A stretch of DNA of 13,654 nt from DATJBC01 sp035515515. GTDB lineage: Bacteria > Actinomycetota > Acidimicrobiia > Acidimicrobiales > UBA8190. Shown here one piece after another: positions 1 to 5,182 of this stretch. The notes beneath the pieces were generated by a model, which searched no databases, was not told where the DNA came from, and saw nothing but the letters and a program-made list of their open reading frames with translations. The number at the start of each line of letters is the position of its first letter. Position 1 is the stretch's first letter. The stretch covers positions 1 through 13,654 of the forward strand of contig DATJBC010000168.1 of NCBI GenBank assembly GCA_035515515.1. Reading direction: 5' to 3'. A program made the translations under genes and the position numbers.

Positions 1-133
1 TCCCCGGCGGGGCGGGGTCAACGTCCTCGCCATCGTGGGCATGTTCCTGCTCGGCGGCCTCCTCGGCCTGGCCTTCGCCTCGCGCCGGCCCGGGCGCGGC
101 CGGCCGCGCCACCTGGTGGTCGTCCCGGCCTGA
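1..133 (+). CDS. C-terminal fragment of a membrane protein
   Basis: The window opens inside this gene. The reading frame begins at base 2 and stops at TGA 131-133, leaving 43 residues. They contain one hydrophobic segment (roughly VNVLAIVGMFLLGGLLGLAFA) followed by a very basic tail rich in Arg and Gly and a short hydrophobic end (HLVVVPA). A terminal transmembrane helix with a basic cytoplasmic tail would suit the end of a polysaccharide chain-length determinant (Wzz/capsular kinase-adaptor type), and the neighbouring glycosyltransferase fits that. The fragment is too short to identify, so this is only a suggestion. A strong hairpin follows directly after the stop. Confidence 0.55.
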   Translation, partial: PRRGGVNVLAIVGMFLLGGLLGLAFASRRPGRGRPRHLVVVPA

Positions 134-143
134 TCCGCTCCGG

Positions 144-186
144 GGTCCGGGCCCGCCCCGCGCCACGGCGGGGCCGGGCCCGGGCC
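144..186 (+). terminator. Strong GC hairpin, probable terminator after the first gene
   Basis: A near-perfect stem pairs 144-161 with 168-186, with a single bulged C at 174, one G.U pair (146/184) and a 6-nt loop (GCCACG, 162-167). The stem is about 18 bp of almost only G and C. No U tract follows, which is common for actinobacterial terminator-like hairpins. It starts 11 nt after the TGA at 131-133 and ends 64 nt before the next start codon. Confidence 0.6.
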
Positions 187-250
187 GCCGTGGGCCCACC
201 GGCGCAGGCCGCCGTGCGAGAGTGGGTGTCGGCCTCGAGGAGGCGCCCGC

Positions 251-1771
251 ATGAGCACGATCCTCACCACCTCGACTCCGGCCACCGCGGGCACGTCCCG
301 CCGGGCGCCGTCGCTCGTGCCCTACGGCGTGGTCCTCGCCCTCGGCGCCGTCCTGGGGTTCGCCTTCCTGGGACGCTCGAGCCTGTTCCTGGACGAGACC
401 GTCAGCACGACATTGGCGCGCGCCCCCTGGCACCGCTTCGGCCAGGTGGTCCTGCACCGCGAGTCCAACGGCGCGCTGTACTTCTTCGTCCTCCGGGGCT
501 GGTACGCGCTGGGCCACAGCGAGGTGGCCCTGCGGAGCCTGTCGGTCATCGTCACGGTGGGCGCCGTGGCGCTCGTCATGAAGGTGGCCCACGACCTCTT
601 CGGCCGCCGGGTCGCCCTCCTGAGCGGCCTCCTGCTCGCCGTCGACCCCCTCGTCGTGCAGTACGCCCAGGACGCCCGGGGCTACGCCCTGAGCCTGCTG
701 CTGGTGTCGGCCTCCTCCGCCTTGTTCGTGCAGGGCTGCCGGCGGGCGCCGGGGGGCTGGGGCACGTGGGCCGCCTACGCGCTGGTCTCCGCGGCGGGCG
801 CGTACGTCAACTTCTGGGCCGTTCTCGTCCCCGTCGCCCACGTGGCGTCGCTCGGCTTCACGCCCCCGGGCGCGGCCCCGTGGCGGCGCGTGGTGCCCGC
901 CGTGGCCGCCATGGTGGTGCTCCTCGTGCCCCTGGCGGTGCTCATCCACGCCAACAACGCCGCCGGGGTGAACTGGGCGTCGGGGACCACCGCCGGCAAG
1001 GTGTTCACCAAGGTGCGCGCCAGCGTGCCGCACGCCGTGATCGACGCCGCCGCGGTGGTGGGGGTGCTGGCCGCGGTGGCGCTGGTCGTGGCGGGCCGGC
1101 GCCGCGGGCGCCCCGGGTGGCTCTTCGACCGGTGGCCGCTCATGCTGGCGGTGTGCTGGTTCGTGGTCCCCGTGGCGCTCGTGCTCGTCGTCTCGTTCGC
1201 CTACATGCCGCTGTTCGTCGTGCGCTATCTCATCGTGTGCGCGCCCGGCCTGGTCATCGTGGTCGGCGTGGGGCTGGCGCGCCTGACCCGCGGGACGCGC
1301 GTGGCGCTGGTGGCCGTCCTGGTGGTGGGGTCCGCCGCCGGGGTGGCCCGCTGGTACCACGCGGGGTCGGGCCAGGACTGGCGGGGGGCGGTGGCGGCCC
1401 TGGAGGGCCAGGTGCGCGCCGGTGACGGGGCGGTGGTCTTCCCGCCCTACATGCGCATCCCCTTCGAGTGGTACCTCGACGGCCATGGCGCCCTGGCCCG
1501 GGCCCTCGTCCCCGTCTACCCCACCCTGGGATGGGAGCTCGACCCGCTGCGCTTCGACAGCAACTTCGCCGTGAGCCCCGCGGCGGTGACCCGGGCGGCC
1601 GCGCGGCACCCCCGGGTGTGGGTGGTGCTGAGCGGCGCCGACCTGTACCTCTCCCAGGAGCACGACGTGGTGTCGGGGGTGGAGGCCGCCGGCCTGCGGC
1701 CGGTCCGGTCGGAGCATTTCAGCGGCATCGATGTCATCGAGTACTCCCGGAGCGGCTCCTCGGCCCGCTGA
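251..1771 (+). CDS. GT-C type membrane glycosyltransferase (family 39 / ArnT-like)
   Basis: Predicted polytopic membrane protein of 506 residues. It probably transfers a sugar from a polyprenyl-phosphate donor to an acceptor on the outer face of the membrane, as GT-C enzymes do. An acidic pair, D48-E49 (FLDETVS), lies just after the first membrane helix, where GT-C enzymes carry their catalytic Asp/Glu. The segment around residue 137 (QYAQDARGYAL) matches the conserved GT39/ArnT-like 'YAQxxRxYAL' pattern. Many hydrophobic helices follow to about residue 370, and the last ~120 residues are soluble and probably extracytoplasmic. The ATG at 251 is preceded by GAGGAGG at 236-242, 8 nt away. The donor and acceptor cannot be read from the sequence. 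A hairpin follows the stop, so the gene may be transcribed alone. Confidence 0.82.
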   Translation: MSTILTTSTPATAGTSRRAPSLVPYGVVLALGAVLGFAFLGRSSLFLDETVSTTLARAPWHRFGQVVLHRESNGALYFFVLRGWYALGHSEVALRSLSVIVTVGAVALVMKVAHDLFGRRVALLSGLLLAVDPLVVQYAQDARGYALSLLLVSASSALFVQGCRRAPGGWGTWAAYALVSAAGAYVNFWAVLVPVAHVASLGFTPPGAAPWRRVVPAVAAMVVLLVPLAVLIHANNAAGVNWASGTTAGKVFTKVRASVPHAVIDAAAVVGVLAAVALVVAGRRRGRPGWLFDRWPLMLAVCWFVVPVALVLVVSFAYMPLFVVRYLIVCAPGLVIVVGVGLARLTRGTRVALVAVLVVGSAAGVARWYHAGSGQDWRGAVAALEGQVRAGDGAVVFPPYMRIPFEWYLDGHGALARALVPVYPTLGWELDPLRFDSNFAVSPAAVTRAAARHPRVWVVLSGADLYLSQEHDVVSGVEAAGLRPVRSEHFSGIDVIEYSRSGSSAR

Positions 1772-1778
1772 CAGCACC

Positions 1779-1796
1779 CGCCGTGCACCCACGGCG
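1779..1796 (+). terminator. Hairpin after the glycosyltransferase gene
   Basis: A perfect 7-bp stem CGCCGTG/CACGGCG with a CACC tetraloop starts 8 nt after the stop. An alternative outer pairing ACCCGCC (1776-1782) with GGCGGGT (1800-1806) is also possible. There is no U tract. It may act as a terminator before the GH26-like gene. Confidence 0.45.
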
Positions 1797-1851
1797 CCGG
1801 GCGGGTAGGGCCCCCCGGTGGAGCGACCGAGGCGGCGGGGCCGGCGCCCAC

Positions 1852-1857
1852 TAGGCT
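1852..1857 (+). promoter_or_regulatory. Possible -10 box (TAGGCT) for the first GH26-like gene
   Basis: TAGGCT fits the TANNNT -10 form used by actinobacterial housekeeping sigma factors and stands out in a G/C-only context. A start site near 1864 would give a leader of about 47 nt to the ATG at 1911. No convincing -35 element is visible 16-18 bp upstream. The same hexamer occurs before the histidine kinase gene at 7438-7443. Confidence 0.35.
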
Positions 1858-1910
1858 CACGGCGCGGACCCCGGGCGGGGCGGAGCCGGGGCCGAGGGGG
1901 CAGCAGTGCG

Positions 1911-3383
1911 ATGGGTGGAGTGATGGGTGAACGCAGGCGTCGCGTCCCCGGGGTGCCGCCGACGGCCCCGGAGACGGCTGGGCGGACCGTGGCCGGCCCG
2001 GCCCGCGCGCCGTCCGCGGCGCGGCCCGTCCGCCTGCTCGGCCGCACCGTGGTGGCCGGCTGCCTGCTGTCGGCGGGCGTGGTGGGGCTCGTGAGCGCGC
2101 CCACGGCCGCCCAGCCCGTGATCGGGCCGGGCACGCTGTCGCTCACGCCCAGCTCGCTGGCCCCCTCCTCCGCCGGCAACACCCTGGGCCTGCGCTACAC
2201 CGCCAGCGCGGGCGACTGGGACGGGACCGTGTCGGTCTTGGTGCCGGGCGGCTGGCCCAGGCCCCAGACCAGGTCGTCGGCGTCCGCCGGCTACGTGTCG
2301 GCCACGACCGGCCGGGTGTCGGTCCGGGGGCACCGGGTGACCGTGGGGGGGCTGTACCTGTGCAAGGGGTGCACCGTGACCGTCACCTACGCCCACGTGA
2401 CGGCGCCCGCCTCCCCGCGCACCTCGGTGTTCTCGGCCCGGAGCGCCAACCTGGGCGGCCGGCCCCTGCACCGGCTGTTGAACCAGCCGGCGCTGCGCGT
2501 GGTGTGGTCGGGCCGGACCATGGCGTTCCTCGGTGACTACGTCGGCGCCGACGACCCGGGCGGCGTCCGGGCCTTCGCCGCCGCCACCGGGACCCATCCC
2601 CTCCTGGCCGCCGACTACCTGGTGGGATCGAACGGCTGGGGCGCCATGGAGTCCACCAGCGGGCTGGGCAGCTGGAAGGGCTCGGGCTACCGGCTGGTGC
2701 TCGGGGTGCCCATCATCCCCGACGGCACCGGGGCCACCCTGGCCTCCGGCGCGGCTGGTGCCTACAACGCGTACTTCGTGACGCTCGCCCGCAACCTGGT
2801 CTCGGCCGGGTTCTCCAACGCCATCCTCCGCCTGGGGTGGGAGTTCAACGCCAACTGGTACAACTGGGGCGTCTCCAACCCCACGGACGCGGCCCACTTC
2901 GCGGCCTACTGGCGCAACATCGTGACCGCCATGCGCAGCGTCTCGGGCCAGGCCTTCCAGTTCCTGTGGAACCCCAACGGCCAGGGCCCCACCTCCTACA
3001 CGCCCAGCCAGGCCTACCCCGGCGACGCGTACGTCAACTACGTCGGCACCGACGTCTACGACAACTGCTGGTGCAGCCCGCAGACGCCCCAGGACGCCTG
3101 GTCCCTCCAGATGACCCAGCCCTGGGGGCTCAACTGGCTGGCGAGCTTCGCGGCGCAGCAGGGCAAGCCGATCGCCTTCCCCGAGTGGTCGGTGGACTTC
3201 CGCACCGACGGGCACGGCCTCGGAGACGACCCCTACTTCATCAACCAGTTCGCCAACTGGATCACGACGCACGACGTCGTCTTCACCGACATGTTCAGCT
3301 TCAACACCTCGGACCAACGCAACGACATCACCGACGGCCACTTCCCCAAGGCGTTGGCGGCGTTCAAGGCCGACTTCGGCTGA
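1911..3383 (+). CDS. Secreted GH26-like glycoside hydrolase with N-terminal beta domain
   Basis: Predicted 490-residue exported enzyme. A basic n-region of about 45 residues (RRRR at 8-11) leads to a hydrophobic stretch at 46-63, with a likely signal peptidase site after TAA67. Residues ~70-200 look like a beta-sandwich domain of unknown family with a CKGC motif (C151, C154). Residues 204-490 form a GH26-like TIM barrel. E311 in RLGWEFNANWYNW is the likely acid/base and E425 in FPEWSVD the likely nucleophile. Their 114-residue spacing is close to that of GH26 mannanases. Trp replaces the usual His before the acid/base. Substrate is unknown: mannan, mixed-linkage glucan or xylan are all possible in GH26. 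The ATG at 1911 is chosen because GAGGGGG lies at 1894-1900. GTG 1818 would extend the frame across the -10 candidate. Its catalytic domain is a paralogue of the one at 5318-6169. Confidence 0.82.
   Translation: MGGVMGERRRRVPGVPPTAPETAGRTVAGPARAPSAARPVRLLGRTVVAGCLLSAGVVGLVSAPTAAQPVIGPGTLSLTPSSLAPSSAGNTLGLRYTASAGDWDGTVSVLVPGGWPRPQTRSSASAGYVSATTGRVSVRGHRVTVGGLYLCKGCTVTVTYAHVTAPASPRTSVFSARSANLGGRPLHRLLNQPALRVVWSGRTMAFLGDYVGADDPGGVRAFAAATGTHPLLAADYLVGSNGWGAMESTSGLGSWKGSGYRLVLGVPIIPDGTGATLASGAAGAYNAYFVTLARNLVSAGFSNAILRLGWEFNANWYNWGVSNPTDAAHFAAYWRNIVTAMRSVSGQAFQFLWNPNGQGPTSYTPSQAYPGDAYVNYVGTDVYDNCWCSPQTPQDAWSLQMTQPWGLNWLASFAAQQGKPIAFPEWSVDFRTDGHGLGDDPYFINQFANWITTHDVVFTDMFSFNTSDQRNDITDGHFPKALAAFKADFG
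2529..3380 (+). repeat. Copy 1 of an 852-bp duplicated GH26-like domain
   Basis: This stretch encodes the 284-residue catalytic domain from LGDY to ADFG. It aligns to 5318-6169 at a constant offset of 2789 bases, checked at the LGD start, both catalytic Glu codons and the final DFG, so there is no net indel. I count about 63 amino-acid differences in 284 (about 78% identity). Several DNA blocks are nearly identical, for example around 2611-2655. Confidence 0.88.
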
Positions 3384-3409
3384 CCTGATCCGGCCGCCAC
3401 CTCGGGCCG

Positions 3410-3426
3410 GGCGCCAGGCAGGCGCC
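3410..3426 (+). terminator. Weak hairpin after the first GH26-like gene
   Basis: GGCGCC at 3410-3415 can pair with GGCGCC at 3421-3426 around a 5-nt loop, 27 nt after the stop. The stem is short, each arm is itself a palindrome, and there is no U tract, so it is only a possible terminator. Confidence 0.22.
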
Positions 3427-3520
3427 TCGAGCGCAGCCGGCCCCGTGCGGGCCCGCCCGCCGCCAACCCCGGGGGCGACTCCGGCCCGGCCCGAGCCCCG
3501 CCCGCGGTGTTGAATTCGCA

Positions 3521-3526
3521 TAGCGT
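3521..3526 (+). promoter_or_regulatory. Possible -10 box (TAGCGT) for the UbiA-family gene
   Basis: TAGCGT fits the actinobacterial TANNNT -10 pattern and sits in an unusually AT-rich patch (GTTGAATTCGCATAGCGT). The TTGAAT just upstream is only 5 bp away, too close to serve as its -35. A start near 3533 would give a leader of about 77 nt. Confidence 0.33.
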
Positions 3527-3609
3527 GGGTCGACCCGGACCAGGCGCCGGGCAGCTGCTGTCACGACCCGGTCCGACGTCACCGGCCTCGAGGGGGTGAG
3601 GCGCTCCAC

Positions 3610-4554
3610 ATGGTCGAGGCCCCCCTCGCCGACTCGGTGCACGCCAGTGGGCAACGCCCGGTGCCCCCATCCCGCCCGCTGGCCGCCAACCTCGTGCGCC
3701 TGGCCCGCCCGCGCCAGTGGCTGAAGAACCTGCTCGTCCTGGCGGCGCCGGGCGCCGCCGGCGTGCTGTCGCACCATCACGCCCTCCTGGTCGCCCTGGG
3801 TGCCACCGGGATCTTCTGCCTGGCCTCCTCGGGCACCTACTTCGTGAACGACACGGTGGACGCCGCCGCCGACCGCCTGCACCCGGCCAAGCGCCACCGG
3901 CCGGTGGCGTCGGGCGCGGTGGCGCCCGGCCTCGCCCTGTCGATCGGCACCGCGCTGGTGGCGGGGGGCCTGGTGAGCAGCTGGTTCCTGGCGGGGACGC
4001 GGCTGCTCGTGGTCCTCGGTGTCTACGTCGGCATCAACGTGGCCTACACCGTGCGCCTCAAGCACGAGCCGGTCGTCGAGCTCGCCTGTGTGGCCTCGGG
4101 CTTCGTGCTGCGGGCCATCGCCGGCGGCGTGGCCGTCAACGTCCCGCTGTCGGACTGGTTCCTCGTGGTGGCCACCTTCGGGTCGCTGTTCGTGGTGGTG
4201 GGCAAGCGCAGCGCCGAGCACGGGGCGCTCGGTGACACCCGCTCGCACCACCGCCGCACCTTGGGGGCGTATCCGATGACGTTCCTGCGATCGGCGCGTG
4301 TCATCGCCGCGTCGGTGACCGTGACGGCGTACTGCCTGTGGGCGTTCGAGCGGGCCAATCACGTCAATCCCACCCAGCACCCCATCTACTTCCAGCTGTC
4401 GATCCTTCCGGTGGTGGTGGCCCTGTTGCTCGTCGAGCTGCGCTTCGAGACCGGCCACGGGGCCGCGCCCGAGGACCTCGCCCTGCACGACCGCAGCCTG
4501 CAGCTGACCGGGCTGGTGTGGGTGGCGCTCTTCGCCGTCGGCGTCTACGGCTGA
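3610..4554 (+). CDS. Decaprenyl-phosphate phosphoribosyltransferase (UbiA superfamily)
   Basis: Predicted 314-residue integral membrane enzyme. Its mycobacterial homologue (Rv3806c, about 300 residues) joins phosphoribosyl pyrophosphate to decaprenyl phosphate to give DPPR, the first committed precursor of decaprenylphosphoryl-arabinose. The first Asp-rich motif is N80-D81-x2-D84-x3-D88, followed by KRHRP. The second conserved region is LKHEPVVELACVASGFVLRAIAGG, where E157 stands near the position of a usual Asp. About nine hydrophobic helices follow the start LVRLARPRQWLKNLLVL. The ATG at 3610 has GAGGGGGTGAG at 3590-3600. The DprE epimerase genes that complete the pathway are not in the window. 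The enzyme would supply an envelope-glycan sugar donor, in keeping with the glycosyltransferase and hydrolase nearby. A homologue using another polyprenyl or pentose substrate is possible. Confidence 0.85.
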   Translation: MVEAPLADSVHASGQRPVPPSRPLAANLVRLARPRQWLKNLLVLAAPGAAGVLSHHHALLVALGATGIFCLASSGTYFVNDTVDAAADRLHPAKRHRPVASGAVAPGLALSIGTALVAGGLVSSWFLAGTRLLVVLGVYVGINVAYTVRLKHEPVVELACVASGFVLRAIAGGVAVNVPLSDWFLVVATFGSLFVVVGKRSAEHGALGDTRSHHRRTLGAYPMTFLRSARVIAASVTVTAYCLWAFERANHVNPTQHPIYFQLSILPVVVALLLVELRFETGHGAAPEDLALHDRSLQLTGLVWVALFAVGVYG

Positions 4555-4652
4555 TCCCCTGGGGCGGATCGACTGTCACGCCGCTGCTGACGCCGAGCGC
4601 CGCGCACTCCCGAGGACGGCGCGCCGCCAAGGAAATCGCACGACCAGGACGT

Positions 4653-4680
4653 CGCAATGCACGCGGCGCAACGCACGCGG
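4653..4680 (+). repeat. Two adjacent 14-bp direct repeats
   Basis: CGCAATGCACGCGG (4653-4666) is followed directly by CGCAACGCACGCGG (4667-4680), differing at one position. The same region has CCGGCGCAT at 4717-4725 and 4731-4739, again 14 bp apart. Confidence 0.7.
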
Positions 4681-4887
4681 CGCGAGTCCGGCGCGGGTGA
4701 CGCGCGGCGTGCACGCCCGGCGCATCGGCGCCGGCGCATGACGCGCCGCTGACGACGCGGGCCGCGGTTCGCCGGCAGTCGGCTGTGCGCGCAAACGCAC
4801 ATAGCGCGCGACCTCACGGGTAGTGCTGCGATCGGCCACAACTCGTTGACAACGTTCCCCACACATCGTGGCAACGCGCCGGCGTCG

Positions 4888-4922
4888 ACACCGGGATCAC
4901 ACCGGCATCACACCAGGTCATC
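4888..4922 (+). repeat. Three ~11-bp direct repeats upstream of the promoter candidate
   Basis: ACACCGGGATC (4888-4898), ACACCGGCATC (4899-4909) and the longer variant ACACCAGGTCATC (4910-4922) are head-to-tail. An 11-bp period places each unit on nearly the same helix face, as in tandem activator sites. The array ends 20 bp before the candidate -35 at 4943. Confidence 0.6.
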
Positions 4923-4942
4923 ACGCGAAAAGCGGCAATCGC

Positions 4943-4970
4943 TCAATGACCACGGAGCGCGCGTCGATAA
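4943..4970 (+). promoter_or_regulatory. WhiG/FliA (sigma-28)-like promoter candidate for the riboswitch transcript
   Basis: GTCGATAA at 4963-4970 matches 7 of 8 bases of the sigma-28 family -10 element GCCGATAA. TCAA at 4943-4946, 16 bp upstream, matches 3 of 4 bases of the TAAA -35 element. Transcription would start near 4977, about 40 nt before the riboswitch aptamer. A housekeeping reading of the same box (GATAAA) with a poor -35 is the alternative. Confidence 0.42.
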
Positions 4971-5017
4971 AAACACACGGACGGTGACGCCCTCGGCGGG
5001 CGGAACCGAACGGAAGG

Positions 5018-5104
5018 TCCACACCAGGAGGAGAAAGGCAAACCTCCCGTGAGGGAGGGGCGCAAAGCCACGGGACTCAGTTGAGTGAGCCGGGTTGCCG
5101 AGCG
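5018..5104 (+). ncRNA. Cyclic-di-GMP-I (GEMM) riboswitch aptamer
   Basis: The hallmark segments are present in order: GGCAAACC (5037-5044); a P2 stem CCTCCC/GGGAGG (5043-5048/5053-5058) capped by a GTGA GNRA tetraloop; GGCGCAAAGCCACGGGACT (5059-5077); a short P3 stem ACTC/GAGT (5075-5078/5083-5086); and the closing GCCGGGTTGCCGAG (5089-5102). Aligned by hand to the Vibrio cholerae Vc2 aptamer, the ligand-contacting G20 corresponds to G5037, A47 to A5064 and C92 to C5098. Keeping G at position 20 predicts c-di-GMP rather than 3',3'-cGAMP as ligand. The P1 helix was not assigned with certainty, so the outer limits are approximate. The aptamer ends about 80 nt before the start codon of the GH26-FN3-repeat protein. 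Confidence 0.9.
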
Positions 5105-5149
5105 GGGCGGGGGCACACGTTGTTGCGTAGCGGTGCTGCGTCCTCTGGT

Positions 5150-5178
5150 GGCTTCCCGGCGCCGGAACCAGGGGGGAA
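5150..5178 (+). promoter_or_regulatory. Possible translational expression platform and Shine-Dalgarno site
   Basis: TTCC at 5153-5156 can pair with GGAA at 5164-5167, with flanking GG/CC pairs and a bulged C. Alternatively TTCCC at 5153-5157 can pair with GGGAA at 5174-5178, which is part of the ribosome-binding run AGGGGGGAA (5170-5178). The two pairings exclude each other, so this segment could switch between a free and a blocked start for GTG 5183. This is a reading by eye without energy calculation, and its coupling to the aptamer is not shown. Confidence 0.35.
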
Positions 5179-5182
5179 CACA

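Larger units (their letters stand above)
4571..4942. other. Non-coding region with short tandem repeats, no gene seen
   Basis: No open frame here has a ribosome-binding site or protein-like composition. The first half (about 4590-4760) is dominated by CGCG, GCGC and CACGC words and contains a 14-bp tandem repeat at 4653-4680 and a 14-bp-spaced repeat of CCGGCGCAT at 4717 and 4731. The second half is less GC-rich. It holds a CGTTG-A-CAACG inverted repeat at 4844-4854, which includes TTGACA at 4846-4851, and three ACACC-type direct repeats at 4888-4922. It lies upstream of the riboswitch and its candidate promoter, so it may hold control sites. Confidence 0.6.

Noticed and set aside
1857..3521. 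Open frame on the - strand opposite the first GH26-like gene (about 554 codons)
   Set aside because: The Gly/Arg/Val/His-rich composition has no recognisable motif, and the + strand gene has intact catalytic residues and a signal peptide.
4553..4570. GATCC/GGATC stem as a terminator after the UbiA-family gene
   Set aside because: Only 5 bp, overlaps the stop codon, and has no U tract.
4545..4874. Two overlapping - strand open frames in the region after the UbiA-family gene
   Set aside because: They are Arg/Ala-rich, in different frames over the same repeats, without ribosome-binding sites or protein-like features.
4846..4875. TTGACA at 4846-4851 as a housekeeping -35 element
   Set aside because: No TANNNT-like -10 lies 16-19 bp downstream. 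The hexamer is part of the CGTTG-A-CAACG inverted repeat.
4846..5052. Short + strand open frame in the leader (68 codons)
   Set aside because: It overlaps the promoter candidate and the aptamer, lacks a good ribosome-binding site and has a basic low-complexity product.
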